Of a stretch of DNA of 64,000 bases, positions 21,291-34,844 are shown piece by piece. Position 1 is the stretch's first letter. Each line of letters opens with the position of its first letter. The stretch spans positions 22,477,764-22,541,763 of the forward strand of contig NC_088306.1 in NCBI RefSeq assembly GCF_032854445.1, in the 5' to 3' direction. This DNA is from Liolophura sinensis. Lineage: Eukaryota > Mollusca > Polyplacophora > Chitonida > Chitonidae. The translations under genes and the position numbers were made by a program. The notes beneath the pieces are model-generated. The model was not told the origin of the DNA and made no database searches. It worked only from the letters and a program-made list of their open reading frames with translations.

Positions 21291-24200
21291 ATGTAGTTGC
21301 CATACGCCTTTTGAGTGATGAATTGTTTTTAATTTAGTCTGATCTGTAAACTTATAAAATATCTGTTACACAAATTATTTGAAATTATTTGTCAACCTTA
21401 AACCTTAACGAGTTGTATAAATCTGCATAGTCTTCACAAACATACAGTCAGCCAAATGCCAAGTTCTCGGTTATCGCCTTACCAGCCGGACACCTACACT
21501 TAGAGGAAATCGGGGCTAGTATTCTAGGCTACCCTCACTCAAGGTCACATCCACCGGCTTCAATGTCAAGGTAGGTTTCGTATTGCGCTGCTCGCTAAGA
21601 CACCTGTTTTAGTTTACGAAATATTTCTTGTATTTTTAACTCTATGAGATTCACATTTAAACAGGAGACTGTTTTATTATTGGATCCAACTGAGTCTTGT
21701 TTAAAGATCTGAAACTCTTATAGCATCCCAAGGGACATTGTCTGTCCAAAAACGCAGAATACAAACCGGTTCCCAAAATACACCAGCTTGTATGATAGTG
21801 AGCGGCTACAGCGTGGGGATAGCTGACTACAACATGTGTTGTCTAAATCGGCTGTTGAGCTATATAGGTATAGAGATCCGCAGATTCTTTTTTACAATAT
21901 TCTACAAATAGATACGAAAAAATAGGCTTCGCGTGAGTATATTTTTCTTACCAGTTATCAGAGAGCAAAAACGGTGTATAAGTCATTACATTGCCCCTGT
22001 AGTATCTACGGGGTTATTTACTTATGCCTTGTACTGGAAACTTACCGTGCGCTCATCATATGTACTAAACAATGCTCTGTGCAGATTGGACTTCGCTTTG
22101 TGGCGTTTTGCGGAGACCTTGCCCGCCCATTGATTACTTCAAAGGGCATTGAAATTAAATGTCCTATAAGTGAAGACATTTGGCGTGTTTAGCGCATCTA
22201 AATCTTAGACTAGAATGACCTGGGATTTATTCATGATTTACCTGTTAGCATGTTTGTGTCCTTTTCTTTTTTTTGATCTAGTTGTTTTGCATTCTTTTTT
22301 TTTCTTCTTTTCTTGTTGTTGTTTTTCTTTTTTTGTCTTACTTTTTTCACGCATATATTTATTTAGTGTTCTTTCTTTGTTTATTCCGTCTTGAACGCAA
22401 CTCTTTTACTTTTACGACTGCTCCCTGTAGGTTGAAGAAATGTCCCGGCGTTAAAATCACTTCATTTCAACAACTTCCTAAAGGTTTTACACAAGCTTAA
22501 AAACCACATGTATGAACCGCTTTATTTCCTTGTTCTAATTTCTCAGTGCTGAGCACCAACAGCAACAAGTACCGTGACCCGACTTCAAGGCGGACGCTCG
22601 AACCTTTTGGCCGTGTGACCACATACTGATTATTACACTAGCATTGAAGAAATGTGTTTGGCAAGGGAAATATATTGTTTAAAACAGTAATGGGTACTCC
22701 AGTTCGTGTTTATATTCTTGAAAAATATCATTACATATGAAAGTAAATGAATAAGACCTAGAACCGTTCACGACGTATTGTAATGTTCGTCAAAATATAC
22801 ACATTAAACACCGTGTAGACGTTTTATACATGTCAATGTGGTTAAGGTGCTTTTGAAAGTTTACATTAAAGTTTTTCAGTCAGTAAACACAGACTGGTTA
22901 AATTTTGATTAAAACTTTTCCGAATAGTGATTTCTTCATCATATGTCTCTGTCTCTTATTGAAAATATTGAAAATTATTAATTACGGCTAATTTGTAATT
23001 AATATTTAATATTTGCTACTTTTTTGGACTACAGTACATATGGCTGGTGAATGCCGTGTATAACAGTATCCTAACGGAATAGTAATTTGATAAAAAATAA
23101 AGAATTAAATAATCAGTTTTAAGGAAATAATCATTCTTAGTCGTGATAATCTGAACCTCTCGTGATTGCAAGAGTGAAATATCATGGCGGCCGTTGTTTT
23201 CGGAGACCTTTATGACGTTATGCACGGAATATATGTACTAAGGAGGTGTGCTTACGTATTATACGTGTATATTTGATTTAAACTGACATGGTTGCCTTGT
23301 AAAATAGTCCCGCGGATTTGAACTTCGAGCTCTTCCTTTGTAAAAGACTTTCCAGACGAGATGACATCAAACGTTTTAAACAAATACTGATGTTCTGTAA
23401 ACCTTCCGTGGAAAAACGATGGTGGGAAACATATTGCTTTATAACTTCAGTCAGGCAATTCAGAATGGATACGAAACGGCGACTGGGTGGGTGTTTTTTT
23501 CTCCATTTCCGCGCCTCTGGTATGTACATCATGTCTGTCAGTGTCAATTAGAGTAACCGGTTAAATTGCCTCTTACATGCACGAGACTCGCGATACCACA
23601 GGAAAATGGTGGCCTGCTTTATTAGCTGTTAAGATCCTTGAACATCTTCCAGTTTAAAACTTTGCGTACAATGGCGTGTAATCGCAACAGAGGTTGTACT
23701 AGGAGACCATGTGTTCTGTGGCAGCTGTGTAATTAATGTCGATGTCAGAATCGAGGAAGGGTAGGTTTAGCTAACTAGAAGCCATCTCAAGGTGTAACTT
23801 TAGCATCTCTTGAGTTTAAATCACCTTCCAACGTGCGCTTGGAGTCCATGAACGAATGACTAAGAGCATACCGACGAAATTTGTAATTTATTTCTAGGGC
23901 GATTTAGAGTTGTTTACTCTTGACACGATGATAATGTCTGCCACACAAATGAGTGGTTTATGAGCGCACGGGATAAACTCTGGGAAACAGCCTTGGGGAA
24001 TCAAAGTATATAAACGTCATAATTCTTTTAAACATCCCTTTGCATTTTTAAAATGAGATAAAATAGAAAGGAATAATTTGCATATTTGCAACTGAAGTTT
24101 TCTTTCCATGCTAGGAGAAGCATCCGGGTTATCTATATATTTCATCACAAAGGGGTGTTATAAACCTGGGACTAAATTCCATGATTAACCGCACTATATT

Positions 24201-24329
24201 AATGTGGGCGTCGAGACATTCCATTACATTTTTCATAAAGCGCCAGTGGACAGTCCGGAAATAAACTATTCTGCTGTAGTGACATCTACAGTGATAGCTA
24301 TCACTACAGCTTTGTTGGGGAGAGCGCCT
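21291..24329. other. Gene-free stretch upstream of the exchanger
   Basis: No supported coding exon. ATGTCAAG/GTAGGT at 21563-21572 is a good donor and could end a non-coding first exon of the exchanger, without further support. Overlapping frames at 23278-23551 on both strands match nothing known to me. T-rich runs at 22264-22345. Confidence 0.35.
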
Positions 24330-24450
24330 GATTCTGGAGAGTTAGGCTGGTCACGTGCTCCCAGTAAGTTCATCGATGACGTCATTTCAGAATATTTCCG
24401 ACCATAGGCGGAAAGTATACATAAAATAGAGGGGTAATAAAGATTTCCAA
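24330..24450 (+). repeat. Dispersed repeat R1, copy 2
   Basis: Second copy of the R1 sequence (GTTCATCGATGACGTCATTT), about 300 bp upstream of the exchanger 5' UTR exon. Contains the palindrome ATCGATGACGTCAT, which includes a CRE-like TGACGTCA. Confidence 0.55.
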
Positions 24451-24519
24451 AATACGTGTCAAGAAAGAAATATTTTCAGATACATGAGATGCATGATAGT
24501 TACGTGCATCACATTGGCA

Positions 24520-24632
24520 TTTACGTGCATCTCCAGAGTAGTTACGTGCATCTCCAGGGTAGTTACGTGCATCTCCAGGGTAGTTACATACATCTCCAGG
24601 GTTGTTACGTGCATCTCCAGGGTAGTTACGTC
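24520..24632 (+). repeat. Minisatellite, 21-bp unit, 5 copies
   Basis: Unit GTAGTTACGTGCATCTCCAG G. Five copies nearly perfect, 120 bp upstream of the exchanger 5' UTR exon. The period is a multiple of three, which gives false ORFs. Confidence 0.9.
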
Positions 24633-24752
24633 ATGTAATACTGCATATGCTTGTTTTGTAAAACGAGCTGCTATAACTTTGAGTAGCTTCTAAAATGGGT
24701 AGTTTGGTTTTTAAAGGTAAATTTTGCATTTTGTTTCTTTTTTCTTTTGTAG

Positions 24753-24861
24753 TGATACAAAAATGGACTCGAACGACAGTATAGAATCCATATCAATGTG
24801 AAGAGACGGCAAAAAAACAAAGAACATATTCGATATAATGTGACGTTGCCTAAATACCACC
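24753..24861 (+). promoter_or_regulatory. 5' UTR of the exchanger with an upstream ORF
   Basis: A long pyrimidine tract ends in AG at 24751-24752, a convincing splice acceptor, so a non-coding first exon probably lies upstream. Inside the UTR an upstream ORF of 12 codons plus stop runs 24763-24801 ([12 protein letters not shown]), ending 60 nt before the main ATG. The main start at 24862 has a good context (CACCATGA). The uORF could reduce translation of the exchanger; this is inference. Confidence 0.5.
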
Positions 24862-27800
24862 ATGAGTCACGTGATACACTTCGTAGTTATTTTCTGCTGT
24901 GTGATTATCCATGGTTGCTGTGGAAAGAGTTTGTCTCCTGGCAACGCATTGATTACGAAAAGAAGTTCGTCGACTGATCACAACAAAAACATCATCGCCA
25001 ATGCCTCGCAGGAAGATGGCGGCTCGGGTAGTCATGGCAACCACACAGACGGCAAATCTCACAAGAGCCACGGTATTCACGTGGCGAGTTGGAACTACGA
25101 GTATGTGGAGCAGCCGTTTATCATCGCTTTGTTTCTTATTATTGCAGGAGTATGTAAAGTAGGTAGGTCAGACTGCAAAGCGTTTTCTTTTTCTTTTTTT
25201 TTTTCTCTTGTGGCAGGGGGCAGGGAGGGGATGCTTACCAGTCTTGACTATGCGTTTAACATGTGTTAGCCAAAGGTGTCAGTATATATTACAAGAATAA
25301 TCAATCCCTTCTCTACTGGTATTTGACCCTGTTCCAAGACACTGCCAACTTCTGTTGTCAATTCTGTTGCCAAAATTGTAGAGATGTTAACCAAAGTTCA
25401 TCAATGGCATTCATGGGCCTACATGTATTGGCCATTTTTCAAACCCTACAGATTTGGGGATAAGCTGCTTAAAAACTGGAGTTGATTATAAAGGGAAATA
25501 GTTTGGCACAGTGTCAAAATGTTTAAGCTTATACTAGTTCATGAAAATTTCATGGGTTACAGTCAGTTCCTATGACAGAAGAAAGTCATTCCCCTCTGTA
25601 CAGAACTCGTTACTATTTAATGAAACTTATTTTTAATATTTCTTTATTAAAACGTATGTTGTATTTATTTTGATAATTCCCAGAGGCTGCTTTTGTCAAC
25701 ATTTTATGCCAAAATAATACATACAAAATAATACACTGCGACATGGCCTGTTTAGGGCTAAACAGACCATGTCGCAGTGACTATATAAATGTATATATAA
25801 ATGTATATATAGGCAAAACAATATATACATTATACATCACGAATTGTACGTGTTGCAGTTGAGCCTTTTGCACTAAGCTACATTGATTTGCCAGGTGTCA
25901 GCAACACGCCAACTGTCATTTACGAACTAGATTATGTAAAATACAGGTCATCTAGGTTAGATAAGCGCTCTATGCATGCTAGTAATATATTCGCGACGCT
26001 TCCACGTGTATTGGAGTGCATGGCAGTACAGGTCATCCAGGTGATATATATGGTGAATATGACTGTTAACTCCCCCCTCCTACCCCACCCCAACCATTTT
26101 TAATTAAATAGCTTAGACGGAAACGTGATATCTGTCTCCGATGGTGGAGACAAATTTGAAGGGAATAGTCTTTGTCTTTTTTTATAAGACAGTTAATAGG
26201 CATTGGTTTACTCTGTCCACGCAGGCTCTCGGATTTCCTATAGCCATAAAACTAACCATCGTCTGAAATAAGTGGAAGTTTTTCTAATACTGGTGCTAAA
26301 CCCCAATCAAATAAAATAGGGACAAAATATTTGTTTTGAACTCTCCTTCCTGACTTGACCTTGTATTCCTCACACTCCTCGACACCGCATGCGCCCCTCG
26401 GTCTCTATGCTCGTTTTAAAGCACTGTCACCTCAAAAAAATTTATAAAAAAATCGCGGACAGCGGCAAGGTCACGGTGATGAGTCAGAAAACGGTTAATG
26501 AAAAAGTCTGGTTCAGCCTTTAATTATTCATATAAATAATTGATACGTATGCATTTTCTTTTATGAGAAGTATATGCAAAGCATGATTTTAATAAACGCT
26601 TGGCTCATCTTTATGGATGAATGAGGATTATGTATGAAGAACCACACGAGAGAATGAAAACCGTTAGCGGTGAAGCTCAACGAAAAGGGTCGAAAGTTCA
26701 ACATTTCTTAGTTACACGTATAGCCGTGATATCAAGCGACCATATGGAGCGGCGCATGCGCTATGAAGAATATGCGTGATGTTTCAAGTTAGTAGTATTT
26801 AGGCAGTAAACAACATCAACAGAGAAAATATATATACTCAAACTCTCGTGCGGTATTATGACAAAGTACCATATATACATGTGTGCAGAGCTTGTACTAA
26901 CATGTATCTCTATAGAATATATAAAAAAAATTCAAGGATGAGCATCATTTTTTTAGCTCTGTTGCATGCACCTGGAAGTGAGGTCATGTTATATCTTGTC
27001 GCCATTGTAACACCCAGAGGTTGGTCGAGTAGTAGGCCCATTAACCTGGGCAGACAGTTCTCCGTTTAAAACAAAGCAGATATCACAATTATGATATACT
27101 TTAACCAGGTGCAAAACAACCGTGCAGAATTTACAACCTATGATGTCTGTGCGGCAGGATTATGCAATCATTGACCCGGCACACTTTAATTCGGGGGCAA
27201 ATTTTGTATAAATTGTCATGAACTGCGCGCACGTGTAGCCTGGGCTTAACTAATTATTATTATCACTTAGCTTAATTATTGATAAATAAGAAAGGTATAG
27301 AATCTTTTACGTGTGATGATATGGATATGAGCCCTTGACCTTAGGGGTTACCGATGGCTCTAATAAAAGGTTAAAAAGACTTTGCTATCTGAAGTGCAAA
27401 ATTGTTCCTTGAAGGTACAAATATTTTATATTAGCAAATGTAATCACTTGAGACCTTCAAGATTATTATTTCATTCATTGTTTATATATAAGACAGGTGT
27501 GAAGCGGGAATGTGGAAAGTCAGAGTGAGGAGCTAGTTATTGTGTCTGGCAGACAGCCGTTTAATATTCTGCAACACACCACCTGAGTTTGTAATCAAAC
27601 AGGCTATTGCTTCTTTTCTACTTTCAGGATTCCATCACGCCGATTTCCTCTCCTCCATCGTTCCCGAATCGTGGTATGTTCCTGGCATGGTTTATACACA
27701 GTTGTTGTAAACTCCATTAACAAGTCATTAACAACTGAGGCCGCGTGTTCGAATTCAGATTCCCCGTGGCTGCGGCTGCAGCTTAACAACGGGAGGTTTG

Positions 27801-30800
27801 TCAGTTTTCTGGCGAGGTGCGGTGGTTTCCATTGAGTTCAGCCTGGTTTCCTCCACCCATAAAACCGGCCCGGATAGCACAGTTGGTAGAGCGTCCGCTT
27901 CGGGACCAGTAGATCCAGGATCAATCCTTGATCGAGTCACACCTAAGACTTTAAAAGAGGAAGTTGTAACTTCCTCGCTTGGCATTCAGCATGAAGGGGA
28001 TAGTGCAACGACTGGTTGACCCGTATCAGTATAATGGCTCGGGCGGGGCGGCTTACTTGCCTTCGGTAAGTCGTCTCAGTGAAGCAGCACTAAATAAAAG
28101 AGCGGTGGAAATCCGTCCTGCAACAAGGAGGCACATTACACGTGCATGCACCCTAAGGATTCCTTCGTCGTCATATGACTGAAAAATTGTTGAGTACGAC
28201 GTTAAACCCCAAGCACTCACTCACTCCAACCATAAAAACGAGACAACCGTCATAAGAGTGCGAAATCCTTTAGTGCAATGTAAATCACGAATGGAATAAA
28301 TGACCAAAACAAGTTCAAATTCTCGGTAAAGCTGTGTGTCATTCATCATAAAGCATTTTGTGTCGTCTTGCATCACGGCCCCTCGTTAAACGAATAAGCC
28401 ATGTTAAAAAAATGAGCTGTCGAAAATTTGATCGACAGATTGACAGACAGACAGACTTCTTGATCTGCTTAGTGGCATCCAAAAAATGTAGGTTTGGCTT
28501 GGAAATGTAGAACATGGAGCTGTTTAGGATGTTTCTGTAAATATTTTATAATTAGTGAATACCAAACGAACAATATTTACGATTATTAATCATGTGATAT
28601 AGCAACATGCTAATTATGTAATATGTATTTTAATATCGATGAGCAGCTCTACCCTGTTTCCTTCCACCATAATGATAAATAAGTGAAATATTCTTGAGCA
28701 CAGCGTAAAACACCAATCAAATAAATAAATAAATAAATAAGTAAAAATGTAGTTGATGCTTCTTTTCTTTATTTCTTCTTTTGTCGCATAGTTTACTCAT
28801 CATCTTGGGCACTTTTGTCGGCTTTATTTTGCAGTAAGAGGTTTATAGATGCATGCTATTCGCTCGGATTTCTTGTGCAGTACGTGTGTTGATTTTTGAC
28901 CTTGTGCTAACAATTGTTACACGACAGACATTGCTACAAATACACAGCTAATAACGAAGTGCATGATCCAGTGGCTAAGGTAATTGTATTTTTTTTTAAC
29001 ATTTTGTAATGTGTAAATTTTAAATAGCAGATGAACCAAAAATTTATCTTTTGTGTGCATTTTTTGCGTATGTATTGCACGCACGTGAGCCAGTGAGTCA
29101 GTTTGCGATATGTGTATTTGTATTTGTAACATTCGCAACGGTGTTACAACGGGAGTATATATATATATATATATATATATGGTACATATTTTGTCTAATT
29201 TACCTTGATACCCGTAATGCAAGTAGACGATCTTCCTTGATTTCATACGCTCAAATTTGTAATCAAAATTTATAAATTAGATCCAGAAATAAGGAATGTC
29301 CTTTCTATTACATTTTTCATTAACCGTATTTTTTGGTAAACTTTACATGCACTACTGTTGATGGAATGTATTTGCTAATTTTCGTGGTGTATTTTCTCTC
29401 TAAGTTTGATTTGGAAAAGATTGTTCAATTTCTGACATTTTTGTCACCTTCATTCGGTTACTTTTTTCCATTGTTACTTCAAGGAATCAACATATACGTT
29501 TCAGAACCAAAAAAGTATTTTAATTTTTCCATTGGTAGCAGCAGCTTTCTTAAATCTTCCGATCTAAGCCATGGTAATGTAAGAAACCATTATAATTCAA
29601 TTCTCACACAAATAGTCTGAAAGAGGAAAAATTATATTGCTTAATTTTATCATATTATAATAATCTTTAAATAAGTGATACATCTGCCTTCGTAATTACT
29701 ACATGTATTTTTTTCCTAACTTACCATATACCAAACACAAAAAAGGCTTGAACAGGCCTAAAAAGGTAGTTATAGTTTGCTTTAATAAAATGTTAAATAC
29801 ACTTTTTCTTCCATCAAGGTTGATATGATATATTTTCACGTTTCAGTTTGTTGCACGAAGATGAGATATTTCCAATTTATCTCACTCCGAGGTTGTTCTT
29901 CTTGTTTCTCCTTCCACCGTAAGTGTCATGATGTAGGAAGTCACCCTTGACTTTCAATCGCGTGGGTTCAAACCTTAGACGGCGATTTTGTGGATTTCTT
30001 CAGCTCTAACACAGTCTAACGTTCGCTGAAGACCACTTGTCTTCCACTAATAGGGCGTGAATAACTGTATACGTCACATGTGGGAAAGTTCGTGAGAACC
30101 TTGCCGAAGGTCGGTGGTTAACCCCGAGAAATTCGGTTCCCTTATCCGTAACGGTAACCGTCATCTTATAAGTGAAAATGGGGCCTCCGTGGCTCAGTTG
30201 GTTAGCGCGCTAGCGCAGTGTAATGACCCAGGAGTCTCTCACCAATACGGTCGCTGTGAGTTCAAGTCCAGCTCATGCTGGCTTCCTCTCCGGCCGTACG
30301 TTGGAAGGTCTGTCAGCAACCTGCGGATGGTCGTGGGTTTCCCCATGGCTCTGCCCGGTTTCCACCCACCATAATGCTGGCCGACGTCGTATAAGTGAAA
30401 TATTCTTGAGTACGACATTAAGCAGCAATCAAATAAATAAATAAATAAATAAATGTAGTACACGGGGAGTGTCGCTCCGAAAAACGAAAGACTCCCAATA
30501 TTCACCCAATATTTCCGTAAAATGGGATCAAAATGAGTTATTCCTTTTTTCGAAGTGACACTCCTGGTGTATTACTTCAAACTTATCACTTATATATCCT
30601 ATAAAACTTCTTTTATTGTAGAATAATACTGGAATCGGCGTACAGCCTTCATGATCGGGTGTTCTTCGATAACGTGGGGACCGTCTTATTGTTTGCTGTT
30701 GTGGTGAGAATGAGTTTGAAAAGATGAAAAGCCATCTTATGCAAAATTTCAAGCTTTCTTGCAACGTAATATCAGTTGTGATTCCAGTGGGTTTTCCCGG

Positions 30801-33800
30801 GATCTCCCCGGTTCCTCCCACCATTATGCCAGTCGCAATCGTATAAGTGAAATATTCATGAGTTTGGCGTAAAACACTAATCAAAAAATAGAATAATGAA
30901 TCAGACCTGAATTCCGGATGAAACCAAAGTACCACCAAGCGCAACGTTTTTTGAGTTTGTCCACATTAGAATTATTGTATTTATTGTAAAATAGTGCAGA
31001 TGGTAAACGACATGTATAATCTAACGCCTGGAATTTTGAAATCTTGATATTAATATTAATTAAAAGACGGTTAACCGCATTTACAATCATCATACAATCA
31101 CTAGTAAACAACATTGCGAAAAAGCACCACAGGAAATATATATAAGTTGTACATCATGATATTACTTAATTAATGTCTCAATGGATAAGAACTATCTCAT
31201 AAGGGATTGAACTTACTTATTTGTTTCTCTGTATTCATCTGTTTATTTTTTATTTGATTGGTGTTTTATGCCGTTCTCAAGAATATTTCACTTATACGAC
31301 GTCGGCCAGCATTGTATCTCAGTATATGCTGTCCAAAATTAAATGTAAAGGGTATTCTGTATATTACAAATGCGTCACAGCTATTAATGTTTAATATCTT
31401 CAGGTGCATTAGCAGCTTATCGATAAAACTACGGTATCTGATAAATGCAAATGTCAACATGCACCCGAATTACTCTATTCCCGTATATGTCATGCAAAAA
31501 GCTTTCACGACATTGTTTTTGACAATTATCATTATACGTCGTTGGAAGCCTAACTGTTGTACTTATTCATTCACGTCTATGTAATTTTATTTTAGAAAGG
31601 TATTAGCACGAATGCCCCATAATAGTACGTCATAAAAGGATTAAGAAACCGCACGGCCATAAAAAAGAAAATTACATATTATGCAGTCTGCGTGATAGAG
31701 CAAAAATAGCACGTTAATTTCGAGTGCAGTGAAATTATATTTAGACCTCTACGTGTATATACATATATATATATAACTCAAGACGATCTCATGAGAGATC
31801 AGATTGGGTCTCACTGGCTCAAACCAAGCCCATGAGGGATTAAGTTCCAGCATGAAACGTCTTGATTGTTCAAAACGATCTTTTGAGAGATTAACTCACT
31901 GCATGAATGTCTCAGTGGCTCAAAACGATCTCATGAGGATCAACTTCCTGTATGAATGTCTCAGTGGCTAAAAACGATCTTATGAGGGATCAACTCCCTG
32001 TATGAATGTCTCAGTGGCTAAAAACTGTCTTATGAGCGATGAACTTCCTATATGAATGTCTCAGTGGCTAAAAACGATCTTATGAGGGATCAACTCCCTG
32101 TATGAATGTCTCAGTGGCTCAAAACGATCTCATGAGGATCAACTTCCTGTATGAATGTCTCAGTGGCTAAAAACGATCTTATGAGGGATCAACTCCCTGT
32201 ATGAATGTCTCAGTGGCTAAAAACTGTCTTATGAGCGATGAACTTCCTATATGAATGTCTCAGTGGCTAAAAACGATCTTATGAGGGATCAACTCCCTGT
32301 ATGAACGTCTCAGTGGCTAAAAACGATCTTATGAGGATCAACTTCCTGTATGAATGTTTCAGTGGCTAAAAACGATCTTATGAGGGATCAACTCCCTGTA
32401 TGAATGTCTCAGTGGCTAAAAACTGTCTTATGAGGGATGAACTTCCTATATGAACGTCTCAGTGGCTAAAAACGATCTTATGAGGATCAACTTCCTGTAT
32501 GAATGTTTCAGTGGCTAAAAACGATCTTATGAGGATCAACTTCCTGTATGAATGTCTCAGTGGCTAAAAACGATCTTATGAGGGATCAACTCCCTGTATG
32601 AATGTCTTAATGGCTAAAAACTGTCTTATGAGGGATGAACTTCCTATATGAACGTCTCAGTGGCTAAAAACGATCTTATGAGGATCAACTTCCTGTATGA
32701 ATGTTTCAGTGGCTAAAAACGATCTTATGAGGGATCAACTCCGTGTATGAATGTCTCAATGGCTAAAAACTGTCTCATGAGGGATCAACTTCCTGTATGA
32801 ATGTCTCAGTGGCTAAAAACGATCTCATAAGGGATCGAATTCCTATATTAATGTCTCAATGGATCAGAATTATCTCATAAGGGATTGAGCTCCTGCATAA
32901 AATGAAGTTTGTAAAGTTCATGACAGCAGGGGTTGCCGTGTTTCTATTATAATTAAATAATTTTGGATGACTTCTATACTTACTATTAATTTACCACTTT
33001 TTTTCAGGGCACGGTTCTCAACTGTTTTATAATCGGTAGGTATCTCTGTACATTTATGCTGAATTTGTGAAAATCTGACCTTAATGCTGGTGAGAATAGG
33101 GAAAACTAGTTAGGAGATACATTACTTAAAGATATCTTGTTACCTTTTTAATGTTGGTGAACATCAATGAAATGTGAAACTGTGCACGTATGTTTTTAGA
33201 ATCTACAATTTTAACATAAAAACAGTTGGTGTATGTGATTATTTTTATATCGGTAAAAAAAAAGTGAAGAGAAATTTTTACCATTGTATTTGCATTAATC
33301 ATGTTTTGGGACATTAAAGATGTACATATTATTAATACATTTACATGTATGAATTATTGTTTCTCCCGTATCGGAAAAGCTGAAAATAACTATACCGTAT
33401 ATGACATGAAATCAATAAAACACATCTTAAGATGCAAATATATAAAGGTTGCGAAATATTGCTTTTGGTCCTGAAACTTCCTATTTTTCCAGTACGATAT
33501 CATCCTATCATCCAAAGAAACCCTAGAACAACTTTGTAAGATGAATAGAACTTACAAAATCCTCCAAAATGGGTAGCCTGCATGTTTCTTTGTCTGTCTG
33601 TCTGTCTGTCTGTCTCTCCTTCATGTAATCAGCCTTTTTCCAATCAGCTACGTCATTATTATTTATTGCACTTAAGCATATGTCATTATACCTTGTTACA
33701 TAATTATATTTCCATGTATTGCACATGTTTAAGATTCTGAATTTTTTTTTTTGGAAAGTAGTGGAATGAGAAAAATATTAGACCGTAAAACTAGCCTTTC

Positions 33801-34777
33801 TATTCAGGTCCGAGCTTGTACATGTTGGCGGAAGTCGGTGTTATGGGTGAAATCCACATAAACTTTGTCCAGTGCCTGGTTTTCAGTTCCCTGATCGTCG
33901 CCGTGGATCCAGTTGCCGTAAGCCTTTAGTATACACCTGGTTATTGTTCTGACTTAAACATACACATGCCCGGTTTCCACCTATCAACCACCTATGCTGG
34001 CCGTCTTTGTATATTTATTTATTTGATTGGTTTTTTACGCCGTACTTAAGAATATTTCACTTATACGACGGCGGCCAGCATTATGGTGGGAGGAAACCGG
34101 GCAGAACCCGGGGGAAACCCACGACCATCCGCAAGTTGCTAACAGACCTTTCCATTTACGGCCGGTTTTTGTATAAGTGAAATATTCTTGAGTATGGCGT
34201 AAAACACCAATCAAATAAAAAAAATAAATAAATAAATGAATATATACATGTTCACATATTTGACTTCATTACAGATATGACCACTTACTTCATTTCAAAA
34301 TACACATTTTCACTTATGTGATTTTAATATACGCTTGTTCACTTAATTGATTTTAATGTAAACGGGTTGCTCATAGCCAAGTGCGATCACAAATGCGATT
34401 GATGTGAGTTCAAGTCCACTTAATACTGGCTTTCTCTCCGATCGTAAGTGGGAAGAACTGGTAGCAATCTGCGAATGGTCGTGGATTATTTTCCTCCTGC
34501 AACATACGATCAAATCTGATTCCCGTGTGGGCCTTGATGACCAAGTGGTTAGAGTGGCAGCGCGGCGTAATAACTCTGGAGCCTCTCACCAATGCGGTCG
34601 CTGTGAGTTCAAGTCCAGCTCATGCTGGCTACTTCCTCGGCCATACGTGGGAAGGTCTGCCAGCAACCTGTGGATGGTCATGACTTATCGCCGGTTTTTA
34701 CCCGGTTTCTTCCCACCATAATGCTGGCCAGCGTCCGAATAATTCTTGTGTTCGACGTAAAACACAGTGCAATGAAA

Positions 34778-34844
<67 letters not shown>

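Noticed and set aside
23278-23551. Overlapping ORFs of 77 and 89 codons on opposite strands
   Set aside because: No known motif, no flanking splice signals that link to other exons, and both strands open, typical of chance.
30180-30290. tRNA gene
   Set aside because: The tRNA-like segment has box A and box B but no foldable acceptor stem, and it belongs to the SINE-A head seen repeatedly in the window.
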